Counted from the first letter of the stretch, positions 18,281 to 28,070 are shown. The stretch: 58,352 bases of DNA from Psychromonas sp. Urea-02u-13 (GCF_002835995.1 NZ_PJBZ01000047.1:1-58352), one strand, 5' to 3'. Notes: generated from the letters alone by a model not told the origin. Numbers and translations are program-made.

Positions 18281-20599
18281 TTAACTGAAAGAACGGTTCT
18301 TCTCTGCGATTAATAACGCTTCAAACTCAAGTGCGGGCAACGGCCTACTGAACATATAACCCTGGCCGTATTCGCAATTAAGTTGTTTGAGAAAATCAGC
18401 TTGCGCTTGCTCTTCTATTCCCTCTGCAACCACTTTCATATTAAGTGCTTTCGCCATTGCGATAATGGCGGTGACCAACGATCTATCTGATTCATTGGTT
18501 TCTAAATTCATCACAAATGCGCGGTCTATTTTTAGCTTACTAAAAGCATATTTCTGCAGGTAACTTAATGCCGAATACCCTGTGCCAAAATCATCGATGG
18601 TTAGTTGAATACTTAAATTTCTCAATTCAGTTAACATGCTACTCAATTCATCCTCTTGATTGATGAGTAAACTTTCAGTCACTTCTACATCGAGTTTGTC
18701 ACTGGGTAATCCAGTTTGCTCAAGCACACTTTTAATTTGTGTTAAGAGCGCATGGCAGTCTCTAAACTGCACACTAGAAAAATTAACCGAGATTTGTATG
18801 GGTATGATTGTTTGCCATTGAGCCGCTTGCTGGCACGCTTCTGTTAATGCAAATTCACCAAGAGAATGAATTAAGCCATTACGCTCAGCGAGTATGATAA
18901 ATTCATCGGGAGGCACTGCACCAAGTTCTTCATCGGTCCAACGCATCAATGCTTCTGCACCAATAATACAGCCTGTTTTTAAGTCCACTAAGGGTTGGTA
19001 ATACATCTCTAAATCATTATTTTCAATGGCATAACGTAATCGTCGGTTAATGGTGACATTACGTAATACATCTACATTCATGGCTGCATTGTAAAAGCTA
19101 AAGTTATTACGGCCTGCATTTTTAGCGCGATATAGTGCCATGTCTGCACATTTCAACAGGTTCTCAGGTGTTTCGCCATCCTGCGGATAAATAGATAAAC
19201 CGATGCTGATGGATGTGAAAAATTCTTGTCCATGTAAATGAAAAGGTTGCTCGAATAGAGACAGTATTTTTACTGCCAACATAGTCGCTTGCTGGTTGTC
19301 TTTTAGCTCAGGTAAAATAAGTAAGAATTCATCACCGCCTAAACGCGCAACGGTATCGGTTTTACGCACTGAATCAAGTAAACGCTTACTGGATTCAATA
19401 AGCACTTCATCTCCTGTGCTATGGCCGAGCGTATCGTTAATTTGCTTAAAGTTGTCTAAATCAAAGAACATGATTAAAATTTTGGTGTTATTACGTTTAC
19501 TCACTTCAATGGCATACGCGAGCTGGTTTAAGCTGTAATTACGGTTAACAAGGCCTGTTAGTGAATCATGGGTTGCTTGATACTCCAATATTTTTTCAGT
19601 CGCTTTACGCTTACTAATCTCCTGCTCTAGTTGGAAGTTATGCACAGACAATTGTTGCTGTTGATATTGAGAGGTACTGACCTCTGTTTGTAAAACAGTA
19701 TTATTATGTTCGATACGAATCAGGTAATAAAGACCACCAAATACAGGAATTGCGAGTAAAGAAATGACGACAATAAACCAGTGAGAGGTAAATAAATCTT
19801 GTTCGTTAACTGCTTCATACCAGCCGGTTAGCGTAAGCGGGGTATTGCTAACAGGGGCATCTAAAAAGTGTAAATCATTATCTTCTATCGCTTGATTTTC
19901 GCTTAGAGTACTGCTGTTATTTAATGAATTCCAAATGAAAATGTTGCCAACAGCACTTTTTAATTCTAAACGGCTAGGACTATCGAGGTATTCTTGAGTC
20001 ACCAATTGTTGAGCAATAATTGGCGGGTTAATTTCTGCTGCGATAAATGCAATAGGGTCACCGTTCAGATAAACGATTTGTAATAACTTGATACTGAGGT
20101 TGTTATCTAAGTGTTCAATGTGGATGGAATTGCCATCGTTAATTAACGCTTCAACATTAATACTGCCTAAATTAAAGGGGATCTGGGTATTATCAAGGAT
20201 CATGCTTCCATTAAGATTGATCAGTGAAATACGCTTGAAAATAGGGGCTTTATCAATTTTTCTGTCAAGACAAAGCTGCTTAATTAAAGATTCTAATTTA
20301 AATAAGCTCGATCCTAATCCATAAGCCATGGACATGCCTGCGCTTCGGTTGTAAAAATAAGTGCTCATGGTTTTATCCTCTGATAAAACCAATATATCTT
20401 CCTGCGAAATGCTAAAAAAATAACTTAAAGTGTCTGCGTAATGCGCCACTTTTAACTGTAATTCATTGTGTTGCGATTCTTTTAAACGGTTTTGTCCGAG
20501 GTTAATTACGGTTAAAACAAGCGCTAAATAAGCGCCTAATACAAGACCTGCATAGATAATAATGGTTTTACTGGAGGTAAACTTCTTTTCGCCTGACAT
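18281..20599 (-). CDS. Membrane GGDEF/EAL bifunctional c-di-GMP protein
   Basis: The 772-aa protein has one TM helix at about 12-33, a ~235-residue periplasmic sensor region and a second TM at about 273-294. A coiled linker is followed by GGDEF (421-425), with an inhibitory RxxD site at 412-415, and an EAL domain (EAL at 549-551, DDFGTGYSAL, AEGIEE). Both catalytic signatures look intact, so it could make or degrade c-di-GMP. It follows a periplasmic solute-binding protein after 10 bp. The pair suggests ligand-controlled c-di-GMP signalling, the binding protein perhaps presenting the ligand to the sensor. Confidence 0.92.
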   Translation of the reverse strand: MSGEKKFTSSKTIIIYAGLVLGAYLALVLTVINLGQNRLKESQHNELQLKVAHYADTLSYFFSISQEDILVLSEDKTMSTYFYNRSAGMSMAYGLGSSLFKLESLIKQLCLDRKIDKAPIFKRISLINLNGSMILDNTQIPFNLGSINVEALINDGNSIHIEHLDNNLSIKLLQIVYLNGDPIAFIAAEINPPIIAQQLVTQEYLDSPSRLELKSAVGNIFIWNSLNNSSTLSENQAIEDNDLHFLDAPVSNTPLTLTGWYEAVNEQDLFTSHWFIVVISLLAIPVFGGLYYLIRIEHNNTVLQTEVSTSQYQQQQLSVHNFQLEQEISKRKATEKILEYQATHDSLTGLVNRNYSLNQLAYAIEVSKRNNTKILIMFFDLDNFKQINDTLGHSTGDEVLIESSKRLLDSVRKTDTVARLGGDEFLLILPELKDNQQATMLAVKILSLFEQPFHLHGQEFFTSISIGLSIYPQDGETPENLLKCADMALYRAKNAGRNNFSFYNAAMNVDVLRNVTINRRLRYAIENNDLEMYYQPLVDLKTGCIIGAEALMRWTDEELGAVPPDEFIILAERNGLIHSLGEFALTEACQQAAQWQTIIPIQISVNFSSVQFRDCHALLTQIKSVLEQTGLPSDKLDVEVTESLLINQEDELSSMLTELRNLSIQLTIDDFGTGYSALSYLQKYAFSKLKIDRAFVMNLETNESDRSLVTAIIAMAKALNMKVVAEGIEEQAQADFLKQLNCEYGQGYMFSRPLPALEFEALLIAEKNRSFS

Positions 20600-20609
20600 T
20601 GTTTATTCG

Positions 20610-21536
20610 CTATGATTTGATGGTGAAAAACTCACCATAGAAGTGGAAAACGGAAGGGTAGTATTTTTTAACGAGTCGATTATAACTGCCATCTTTTCTT
20701 AGCTGACGTAAATATAAATTAAACGCATGACGTAATTCAGGTGAGTCCTTACGAAAAGCGACGGCCATAAATTGATCTTCTGAAATAGGTCCTATTACTT
20801 TAATTTCTCCTGGCCATTTTTGTAATGCAATTAACGTATCAGGCACATCTAATAAAGTGCTTTCGGCATCATCGTTTAAGATAGCGGGAATCATTTCATT
20901 GAGTTTTCTTGCAGTTACTGGAAAAATTAAATTTGCACCTGTTTGCTGTAAATTATATAAGTCAGGGTCTAAGCAAGAATGTTTCATTGCGAGTACATTA
21001 ACATTGTTGATTAATTTTTTTACTTGCTGGATATCGAGGTCGGTAGAGCCTGCGGGGGTGATAGGGTGTAAATTTGAATCTGCACGCGCAACTAACCATA
21101 CTGCGGAAGGAAAATATTCATCTGAAAAATCCACTACCTGTTTTCGCCAATCAAGCGTAGTTGCGCCATTTGCGATGACATCACCTGCAATTTTTTGTTT
21201 ATGTTCGCCGATAATGAGCTGTCCATTTTTATAGTGGGCACTTTCCCCATTGAGTAGCGTAAAGACATTTGCCCAATCGGCTTTTACATATTCATAACGC
21301 ACACCAATATGTTTCGCAAAACCTTTCATTAGTTCAACATCAAGACCTGCCTCAACCGTTTTATTACCTTGCTTGTATTGAGTAACAAAATTGGCATAAG
21401 GAACACCGATATGGCGTAATACACCCTTGGCTTGAATTTCAGCCAGATCGTAAGCCTGTACAAAAAAGCTAGATAGCAGAAGACAGAAGGCAAAAAGGGA
21501 ACGATTGCAGAGGAGTGTTGTTAATTTTTTTTTCAT
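20610..21536 (-). CDS. Periplasmic solute-binding protein (SBP_bac_3 type)
   Basis: The ~308-aa protein has a signal peptide (LFAFCLLLSSFFVQAYD) and an amino-acid-binding-like fold: LRHIGVPYANFV, GLDVELMKGFAKHIG, and a C-terminal RLVKKYYPSVFHFYG. I use ATG 21536 because AAAGGA precedes it at good spacing; an in-frame ATG lies 5 codons upstream. No transporter genes are adjacent. Instead it sits 10 bp before a membrane GGDEF/EAL gene, so it may be a signalling partner and not a transport protein. Confidence 0.85.
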   Translation of the reverse strand: MKKKLTTLLCNRSLFAFCLLLSSFFVQAYDLAEIQAKGVLRHIGVPYANFVTQYKQGNKTVEAGLDVELMKGFAKHIGVRYEYVKADWANVFTLLNGESAHYKNGQLIIGEHKQKIAGDVIANGATTLDWRKQVVDFSDEYFPSAVWLVARADSNLHPITPAGSTDLDIQQVKKLINNVNVLAMKHSCLDPDLYNLQQTGANLIFPVTARKLNEMIPAILNDDAESTLLDVPDTLIALQKWPGEIKVIGPISEDQFMAVAFRKDSPELRHAFNLYLRQLRKDGSYNRLVKKYYPSVFHFYGEFFTIKS

Positions 21537-21699
21537 TATTAATCCTTTCAATTAATAAAGGTACTTTGTGCTTGATTATGTATTTATTAGCATAGGCAAC
21601 TTTTGACTAAGTTGTGACTAAATATAGGGGGTTTATGTGTAAAAACAGAAAGAAAGGTAAATACGATGACTTTTATTTCTGTTTTTTCGGTGCCAGTGT

Positions 21700-23103
21700 T
21701 TAAATCGTTTGATATATCTGCTGCATCGCATTAACCAGTTCAAATACATCTTTTTCATCGTGGAAAAGATGTGTTGAAATTCGCAACGCATGCGAGTCAT
21801 TTACATCGGAAGAGTGCACTTTAAAATCAGTAGTACGGATGATAAAACCGGTGTTTTCACGCAGCTTATCTCTAAATGCGGTCAAGATCGGTAAATCATG
21901 TTGATCGTCATAAGGGTTAAAGGTACTCAGACCACTGCTTAACTCGCTGATATTAGGTGCGTAAAAGTGGGCGTTAGGAAAGGCTTCTAATAAAAGATCC
22001 TTACATAATTTACTTAACTGTAAAATACGCGTCTCTATTTTTTGTCGGCCTATTTCATCCCAAAGTTCACAGGTATCACAAAGCGCTTGTTTGGCGGGAT
22101 AATTGTCATTACCTATATATTGAAGCTGTAATTGTGTGCCTAGGTAATCTGCATGGCCGAGTGATGAGTTGATAAACCACAATGGGTTTTCTCTGTCAGA
22201 CCAGTATTGGTCAAGACGATTTGCATTGTTGAGTACAAATAAAATACCGGTTGCCCCTGGACCACATTGCCATTTGTGACCGGATCCTGCGTAAAAATCA
22301 CAACCAATATCATGAAAATCAAGATTAAACATACCCACTGTATGCGCGCCATCGATCAAGGTTGGGATGTTATTTGGAATCGCGACTTCTTGGCAAATTC
22401 GTTTCGCGGGCAGTGCGGTACCGGTTTTATAAGTGATATGTGAAAACGTAATGAGGCGAATACGTGACCCGTAGTCTGCAACCGCATTAGCAAAAATATC
22501 CACAAAGTCCTGCTCGCTTATTTCATTGCTACCGGTATACACGGGAATATCAAGGTAAACGACTTCAACACCGTAGCGCTGAGTAATAACATGAAAAGGG
22601 GAGCTGGCGGCTACATGTTCATGATGTGTTGTTAAAATGACATCACCCGCTTCAAAATGTAATCCATTAAGAATGCTACACATGCCATCGGTGGTATTAC
22701 GGCTGAGGATTATTTCATTTGGCAGTGCGCCAAAACCTGGGGCTATTTTGCTAATCATTTCTGATACGTATGGCCATTGTCCAAATTTTCCCTGCATATC
22801 CCATGGGTTTTTAGCGACAATATAATTGTTTTTATCGTAATCTTTGAGTACTGATTTTGGCATTGAACCTGTGGTGCCAATATTCATATAAGTGGTTTTT
22901 TTATCAAGTCGAAACTCTTTTTTTACCTTTTTCCAAAAGTGCTTATCTGAGCTTTTATTGTTTAACTTTTGCCAATGAGTGCCCGCTTGTAATTCGCTAC
23001 TGAACACAGTTGTACCTAACCCAGTTAAAGCAATACCTGCAGTACTCTTAAGAAAAAAACGACGCTCTAGCGAGGTTTCTTTTTTAGTCTCTTGTTCACT
23101 CAT
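21700..23103 (-). CDS. Tat-exported class V aminotransferase-fold protein
   Basis: The 467-aa protein has a twin-arginine signal (ERRFFLKSTAGIALTGLG), then a fold-type I PLP domain of the cysteine desulfurase/isopenicillin N epimerase group. HTVGMFNLDFHDIGCDF precedes GSGHKWQCGPGATG, which carries the PLP lysine. RISTHLFHDEKDV lies near the C-terminus. I use ATG 23103 because a GGAG site precedes it; the longer frame would need a TTG start. PLP enzymes exported folded through Tat are uncommon but known. The substrate is unknown. Confidence 0.88.
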   Translation of the reverse strand: MSEQETKKETSLERRFFLKSTAGIALTGLGTTVFSSELQAGTHWQKLNNKSSDKHFWKKVKKEFRLDKKTTYMNIGTTGSMPKSVLKDYDKNNYIVAKNPWDMQGKFGQWPYVSEMISKIAPGFGALPNEIILSRNTTDGMCSILNGLHFEAGDVILTTHHEHVAASSPFHVITQRYGVEVVYLDIPVYTGSNEISEQDFVDIFANAVADYGSRIRLITFSHITYKTGTALPAKRICQEVAIPNNIPTLIDGAHTVGMFNLDFHDIGCDFYAGSGHKWQCGPGATGILFVLNNANRLDQYWSDRENPLWFINSSLGHADYLGTQLQLQYIGNDNYPAKQALCDTCELWDEIGRQKIETRILQLSKLCKDLLLEAFPNAHFYAPNISELSSGLSTFNPYDDQHDLPILTAFRDKLRENTGFIIRTTDFKVHSSDVNDSHALRISTHLFHDEKDVFELVNAMQQIYQTI

Positions 23104-23393
23104 TGTTAACTCCAAAGATTAAAATATCACGAATCAATGAGCTTAGGATGCTTTTATGAAAGGGGTGTTAAAAAATCCAATCAAACAATATTTATATTCG
23201 AAATTTTGAAGCTGATCGTCTCACTCACATTTATGCCTTAATAAGAGGGAAGTAAAGCAAGATGTACTTTAACTAATGAGTCCAATCAAAGGCTTACTTG
23301 AGTTGATTCTGTGAGACGCATTTTTACGCGTGTTGCTCGAACTTTACACATAATGATACTTATTTCTCCACTCGTTTAAAAAATAGTCAATAA
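23104..23393. other. Intergenic region upstream of the ybiT leader ORF
   Basis: No gene is seen in this stretch. It holds the upstream region of the leftward aminotransferase and presumably the promoter of the rightward small ORF plus ybiT. Distant arms CGTCTCAC (about 23217) and GTGAGACG (about 23310) could form a long-range leader stem. Confidence 0.4.
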
Positions 23394-23406
23394 AGGAGGA
23401 AATTTG

Positions 23407-23514
23407 ATGAAGATCACGTATACTGCGCCACCGAATAAACACCTTTCAACGATGAGACGTGTTTTTCACTCATTATTTTATTTACCGTTATGTGCAATAT
23501 TACTAGTTCGCTAG
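23407..23514 (+). CDS. Small membrane-type ORF (35 aa) upstream of ybiT
   Basis: A near-perfect ribosome site AGGAGG (23394-23399) lies 7 bases before the ATG of a 35-codon frame. The product begins MKITYTAPPNKHLST and ends in a hydrophobic stretch HSLFYLPLCAILLVR, a possible single TM. It ends 34 bp before the ABC-F gene. It could be a leader peptide that controls ybiT or a small membrane protein. The ribosome site makes translation likely; function is unknown. Confidence 0.6.
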   Translation: MKITYTAPPNKHLSTMRRVFHSLFYLPLCAILLVR

Positions 23515-23548
23515 TTAATATCAATTAGCTAACACTAGGAATACCAAC

Positions 23549-25153
23549 ATGCTTGCAACGTCTAACATCACCATGCAATTCGGCCCTGAGCCATTGTTTG
23601 AAAACATCTCTGCTAAATTTGGCCACGGTAACCGTTACGGTTTAATCGGCGCTAACGGCTGTGGTAAATCTACTTTAATGAAAATCATGAGTGGTGAATT
23701 AGCACCTACATCAGGCAATGTTTCAATCTCGCCTGGATTTAAAGTCGGTACCTTAAGCCAAGATCAATTCGCTTTTGAAGAATCAAACGTAATTGATACC
23801 GTTATCATGGGTGATACCGCGTTATGGGAAGTGAAGCAAGAACGTGATGCTATCTACGCAAAACCAGATATGACTGAAGAAGACGGTATGCGTGTTGGTG
23901 ATCTTGAAAGCCAATTTGCTGAAATGGATGGTTACAGTGCAGAAAGTCGTGCTGGTGAAATCTTATTAGAAGCGGGTATTGAAGAATCATTCCATTACGG
24001 TTTAATGCAACAGGTTGCACCAGGTTGGAAACTACGTGTTCTACTTGCACAAGCGCTGTTCGCAAACCCAGAAATATTATTACTTGATGAGCCAACGAAT
24101 AACTTGGACATTCATACTATTAGCTGGTTAGAAGCTGAGTTAAACAAACGTAAATGTACCATGATCATCATCTCGCATGATCGCCATTTCCTAAACTCTG
24201 TTTGTACACATATGGCTGATATCGATTACGGTGAATTACGTATTTACCCAGGTAACTACGAATTCTTCCTAGAGCAGTCTGCGTTATTACGTGAACAGTT
24301 ACTTTCAGGTAATGAGAAGAAAAGTGCAGAAATTGCAGAGCTACAAGACTTCGTTAACCGTTTTGGTGCAAATGCATCTAAAGCAAAACAAGCAAGTTCT
24401 CGTGCTAAAAAAATGGACAAGATTAAATTAGATGACGTTAAATCATCAAGCCGTATGACACCAAGTCTTAGCTTTGCACCAGGTAAAAAGATGCATCGCC
24501 AAGCGTTAGTATTAGAAAACCTAGGCCACGGATTTGATGACGAAATGTTATTTGAAAAAGGCGATGTTATTTTAGAAGCGGGCGCAAAGCTTGCTATCAT
24601 CGGTGAAAATGGTGTTGGTAAAACAACTTTCCTACGCTGCTTAGTGAATGAGTTAGAAAATAAAGAAGGTGTTGTTAAATGGTCTGAAAATGCGATCATT
24701 GGTTACTGCCCACAAGACAGTGGTCACCTGTTTGAAAATGAATTAACCATTATGGATTGGATGTCGCAATGGCGTAGAACATGTCATAGTGATTTAATCG
24801 TACGTGGCATGTTAGGTCGTTTATTATTTAGTGATGACGATGCAAACAAAAAAGCACGTAACTGTTCTGGTGGTGAGAAAAACCGTCTGTTATTTGGTAT
24901 GTTAATGATGTCTGATTTAAACGTATTAATTATGGATGAGCCAACCAATCACATGGATATGGAAGCGATTGAAGCGTTAAATAACGCGCTGAAAGAGTTT
25001 GAAGGTACGTTAATTGTTGTAAGTCATGACCGTGAATTCGTTTCATCACTAGCAACACGTATTATCGACATTAAAGATAAAGAAGTGGTCGATTTCCAAG
25101 GTACATTAGATGAATACTTAGCAAGCCAATCAGAAGCAATGAACGCTGCTTAA
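23549..25153 (+). CDS. ybiT: ABC-F family ATPase YbiT
   Basis: The 534-aa protein has two ABC ATPase domains and no membrane segments, as in ribosome-associated ABC-F translation factors. Walker A motifs are GANGCGKST (about 34-42) and GENGVGKTT. The ABC-F type Walker B motifs are [11 protein letters not shown] and [11 protein letters not shown]. The linker between domains carries the basic [14 protein letters not shown] region. Length and sequence fit the YbiT subgroup. Upstream lies a 35-codon ORF with a strong ribosome site; downstream lies a strong bidirectional terminator. Confidence 0.95.
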   Translation: MLATSNITMQFGPEPLFENISAKFGHGNRYGLIGANGCGKSTLMKIMSGELAPTSGNVSISPGFKVGTLSQDQFAFEESNVIDTVIMGDTALWEVKQERDAIYAKPDMTEEDGMRVGDLESQFAEMDGYSAESRAGEILLEAGIEESFHYGLMQQVAPGWKLRVLLAQALFANPEILLLDEPTNNLDIHTISWLEAELNKRKCTMIIISHDRHFLNSVCTHMADIDYGELRIYPGNYEFFLEQSALLREQLLSGNEKKSAEIAELQDFVNRFGANASKAKQASSRAKKMDKIKLDDVKSSSRMTPSLSFAPGKKMHRQALVLENLGHGFDDEMLFEKGDVILEAGAKLAIIGENGVGKTTFLRCLVNELENKEGVVKWSENAIIGYCPQDSGHLFENELTIMDWMSQWRRTCHSDLIVRGMLGRLLFSDDDANKKARNCSGGEKNRLLFGMLMMSDLNVLIMDEPTNHMDMEAIEALNNALKEFEGTLIVVSHDREFVSSLATRIIDIKDKEVVDFQGTLDEYLASQSEAMNAA

Positions 25154-25173
25154 TTGATTTAGCTGGGCTAATG

Positions 25174-25206
25174 AAAAAGCACGAGTATTAAAACTCGTGC
25201 TTTTTT
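25174..25206. terminator. Bidirectional rho-independent terminator
   Basis: Arms AAAAAGCACGAGT (25174-25186) and ACTCGTGCTTTTT surround a 6-nt loop, with T-runs on both strands. It serves ybiT from the left and the DsbA-like gene from the right. Confidence 0.92.
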
Positions 25207-25212
25207 TTATCT

Positions 25213-25830
25213 TTATTTTGTTAATAAGTATTTAATCGTTTCCGCTATCTCTTCTGTTTTACCATGTCCCGCCGTAATCACCTGATACTTTCCTTTTACA
25301 ATAAAAGTGGGTACTGCGTTAATTTTTGACTGTTCTGATAAAAGCGCAATCTCATCAACACGTTTTAATAACAATTCTGTTTGTTGATCGTCGTAGTTAA
25401 ACGGACTAATCAACCCACGTGATTCAAAGGCTTTACCCATCACAGCTTTCTTTTGCTCAATGGTGCTGTCCTGTGGCATTTGAATCGCGTCAAATAGGTC
25501 ATTCATAAACGCATGATCGGGTACGCCACCTGTTTGCATTTCTGCTGCATAATAAAACATAGCTGCAATCTGTGCTGATTGGTTAAAAACAATATGCATT
25601 TTGGCAATATCTTGGCCGAGTGATTTCTCTAACTCAGGAAGTATCGCTTCCATTTTTTTACAGTGACCACAGCCTAAAGAAAAGACCTCTGTAACAGGAT
25701 CAAATTTTTCACTGTTTAATGTTGTTGGTAGCTGTTGATATTGTTGCCCTTCAACAGGGATTGATGTTTCGTTGCATGCACTAAGAAAAGAGATAAATGC
25801 AAGACTGATTAAAAGGGTTTTAAATTTCAT
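25213..25830 (-). CDS. DsbA-family thiol:disulfide interchange lipoprotein
   Basis: The 205-aa protein has a lipoprotein signal peptide ending FLSACNET (acylated Cys19). Its thioredoxin-fold active site CGHC is preceded by FSLG and followed by KKMEAILPEL. The cis-proline loop reads AVPTFIVKG. It therefore resembles DsbA but is membrane-anchored in the periplasm. Gene context gives no dedicated partner; a redox role for cell-envelope proteins is inferred. Confidence 0.88.
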   Translation of the reverse strand: MKFKTLLISLAFISFLSACNETSIPVEGQQYQQLPTTLNSEKFDPVTEVFSLGCGHCKKMEAILPELEKSLGQDIAKMHIVFNQSAQIAAMFYYAAEMQTGGVPDHAFMNDLFDAIQMPQDSTIEQKKAVMGKAFESRGLISPFNYDDQQTELLLKRVDEIALLSEQSKINAVPTFIVKGKYQVITAGHGKTEEIAETIKYLLTK

Positions 25831-25922
25831 TGGGGGCCTTAAGAATGGTTATAATATTTTATTGTGAACTTTTCATAAGCTAGGCTTACCAATAGATAAT
25901 ACATCCTGCACCTAATGCAAAC

Positions 25923-26399
25923 ATGATTGATTTCAATGAGAGAGCTATTTTGATAAAAAAAATAACCAATTATCTCGCATCAATATTAAAAGTAGATGCT
26001 GAAAATGAAAAAACGGACCATCGCCTCGCCATCGCGTCACTATTATGTGCCGTTGCTTATGCCGATCACGATACCTCTGATGTTGAACGAGTCGCCATTG
26101 AGGCAAGTTTAATTAAACTATTAAGTGTTGATAAAACACAGGTGCAAGCGGTGATGAAGTTAGCCGAAGAGGAAGTGCTGCAATCAACGTCTATTTTTGA
26201 TTTTACTTCGCAGCTTGAAGATCTTGATCATGATGAACGTATTAGTGTTATTGAAGCAATGTGGCGCACCGCTTATGCAGATAACCACTTAGATGAAATA
26301 GAAGAAGCGATCATTCGCCGTGTTGCAGGGTTAATCTATGTGCCTCACAGCGAATTTATTCGTACAAAATTAAAAGTATTAGCTGATATTTCAGCGTAA
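25923..26399 (+). CDS. TerB-like domain protein
   Basis: The 158-aa soluble, helical protein resembles the TerB/DUF533-like family. Two similar halves each contain an acidic metal-binding-like loop: AYADHDTSDVERVAIE and AYADNHLDEIEEAIIRR. TerB-like proteins are linked to stress or tellurite resistance, but single stand-alone copies are common and their role is unclear. The ribosome site is weak. It is followed by a dispersed repeat. Confidence 0.8.
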   Translation: MIDFNERAILIKKITNYLASILKVDAENEKTDHRLAIASLLCAVAYADHDTSDVERVAIEASLIKLLSVDKTQVQAVMKLAEEEVLQSTSIFDFTSQLEDLDHDERISVIEAMWRTAYADNHLDEIEEAIIRRVAGLIYVPHSEFIRTKLKVLADISA

Positions 26400-26449
26400 T
26401 TTATTAAAACACTAAAGTACCTACTCAGTACCCTGCTGAAACGTATCTG

Positions 26450-26690
26450 TTTTATACGAAAACAGACAGTAACTGCTCAGGACTAAGCTATTTATGCTTA
26501 GTTCAAGGCGAAAAAGCGCAGTTTAGTCGTTTAAATACTACGTACATCCTGTACTACGCCCTTCGGGCCACCTTACAGATGTTCAAACTCATTCCCGATG
26601 AATTTGTGAGCATTTTTTAACACGGTTATCGTCAGATAACTGAAGCTTTATCTTGAACAGACCTTAAATAGCGACGGCCTGAGTCGTTAC
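26450..26690. repeat. Dispersed repeat, copy B (long form)
   Basis: Inverted copy of the repeat at 1333-1501. It carries about 72 extra bp, including the imperfect palindrome region around GTACTACGCCCTTCGGGCC. It lies between the TerB-like gene and the leftward LysE-family gene, where it may also act as a transcription barrier. Confidence 0.85.
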
Positions 26691-26693
26691 ACA

Positions 26694-27284
26694 CTAAATA
26701 CTAAAAAACATTGAGGCGACTAACAAACTTGCCATGCTGTAATTGAAGTATTTTAAGTTAGTCGGTTTACTGAGTATTTTTTGCATTCTTTGTCCGGCAA
26801 AGACCCATAAACAAGCCGAAGGGATATAAATAATGCAGTAGATTGCTGCAATAATATAAACCGCATAGAGGCTGTTAATGCCGGCGCTATATAAAGTGAT
26901 GGCAGATAAAGCCATTGACCAGCTTTTAGGATTAATCCACTGAAAACTGGCTGCTGCCAAAATACCCATCGGCTGATAAGCATCATTATCACGACTCATA
27001 TTATGGCTGGTGGCAATTTTATAAGCCAAATAAAGCAAGTAAGTCACACAAGCCCACTGCAAGATAGTTTCTAACAACGGATAAGCGCTAAGCAATTGCA
27101 TTAATCCTAATCCCACCACAATCACCATCAGCGTAAAACCAATCAAAATGCCAAACATATGCGGGATGGTGCGATAAAAACCAATATTCGCGCCCGATGT
27201 CATGAGCATGATGTTATTAGGCCCGGGCGTAATGCTACCAATTAATGCAAAGGTACTTAATGCCAATAAATGCGAATATTCCAT
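26694..27284 (-). CDS. LysE/RhtB-family amino acid exporter
   Basis: The ~196-aa protein has about six hydrophobic helices and the family motif GSITPGPNNIMLMTSGANIG near the N-terminus, followed by HMFGILIGF. ATG 27284 is preceded by AGGA at good spacing; the longer frame would need TTG. It is divergent from an Lrp-family regulator (27392), a common arrangement in which the regulator controls the exporter. The exported amino acid is not predictable. Confidence 0.9.
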   Translation of the reverse strand: MEYSHLLALSTFALIGSITPGPNNIMLMTSGANIGFYRTIPHMFGILIGFTLMVIVVGLGLMQLLSAYPLLETILQWACVTYLLYLAYKIATSHNMSRDNDAYQPMGILAAASFQWINPKSWSMALSAITLYSAGINSLYAVYIIAAIYCIIYIPSACLWVFAGQRMQKILSKPTNLKYFNYSMASLLVASMFFSI

Positions 27285-27391
27285 GGTTATTTTCCTGCTC
27301 AATTATTTGTGCCCATATCTTATGTAGAAGTTGGCAGGATTTTGTGTTTATATTTGCTCACATAACACTATTTACACAAGGATTTATCTAA

Positions 27392-27835
27392 ATGGATAGG
27401 TTTGACGAAAGAATATTGCGTGAATTAAAGATTGATGGAAGATTGTCCAATGTTCAGCTTGCGGATCGCATCGGCCTTTCTGCTTCTGCAACGCTGCGAC
27501 GCGTACAAGAGTTAGAAAAAAGTAAGGTGATTGCAGGTTATCGTGCTGTTCTGAATCCGGCTGCATGTGGGGTTGAATTTGTCGCTTATGTCTCGATTGG
27601 CCTTTCTGATCACAGCAAAGCATCACAACTGCATTTTGAAGAAGCGGTATCTGTCGCCAAAGAAGTGGTGGAATGCCACAATATTACTGGATCTAGTGAA
27701 TATTTATTACGTGTGGAAACTAAAAGCCTGTCAGCTTACAAACAGTTTCATATCAACGTGATTGGTAGTATTCCGCAGGTAAATACAGTGGCGACATCGG
27801 TGGTCATGGACAGCCCAAAAGATGAACGTGCTTAG
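27392..27835 (+). CDS. Lrp/AsnC-family transcriptional regulator
   Basis: The 147-aa protein has an N-terminal helix-turn-helix (DGRLSNVQLADRIGLSASAT) and a C-terminal RAM ligand-binding domain (EVVECHNITGSSEYLLRVE). AAGGA lies about 9 bases before the ATG. It is divergently oriented to the LysE-family exporter, which it probably regulates in response to an amino acid. Confidence 0.92.
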   Translation: MDRFDERILRELKIDGRLSNVQLADRIGLSASATLRRVQELEKSKVIAGYRAVLNPAACGVEFVAYVSIGLSDHSKASQLHFEEAVSVAKEVVECHNITGSSEYLLRVETKSLSAYKQFHINVIGSIPQVNTVATSVVMDSPKDERA

Positions 27836-27899
27836 CCTTCTTAAGCTTATTAATGTGTGCATGAAGGTTATAGATCCTTTAAAGCAGATCGCTATTTTT

Positions 27900-28070
27900 A
27901 GGATCTGATCGCTAATTGATGAGGGTAGGTCCAGTTATCTATTTTCAACACCGTTTAGGATCGGATCGCTAATTTATGATGATAGATCCAGTTACCTATT
28001 TTCAACACCATTTAGGATCCGATCGCTAATTGCTGATGATAGATCCGCTTATCTATTTTCAACTATGTTT
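27900..28070. repeat. Three tandem 57-bp repeats rich in GATC
   Basis: Units at 27900-27956, 27957-28013 and 28014-28070 are each exactly 57 bp, with a partial fourth beginning at 28071. Each starts AGGATC-N-GATCGCTAAT. Counting the flank from 27872, eleven GATC (Dam) sites fall in about 205 bp. The array lies just upstream of a LysR gene and holds no ORF. Confidence 0.9.

Noticed and set aside
27900..28070. Possible CRISPR array
   Set aside because: The 57-bp units are contiguous, without variable spacers, and no cas genes are present; it is a simple tandem repeat.
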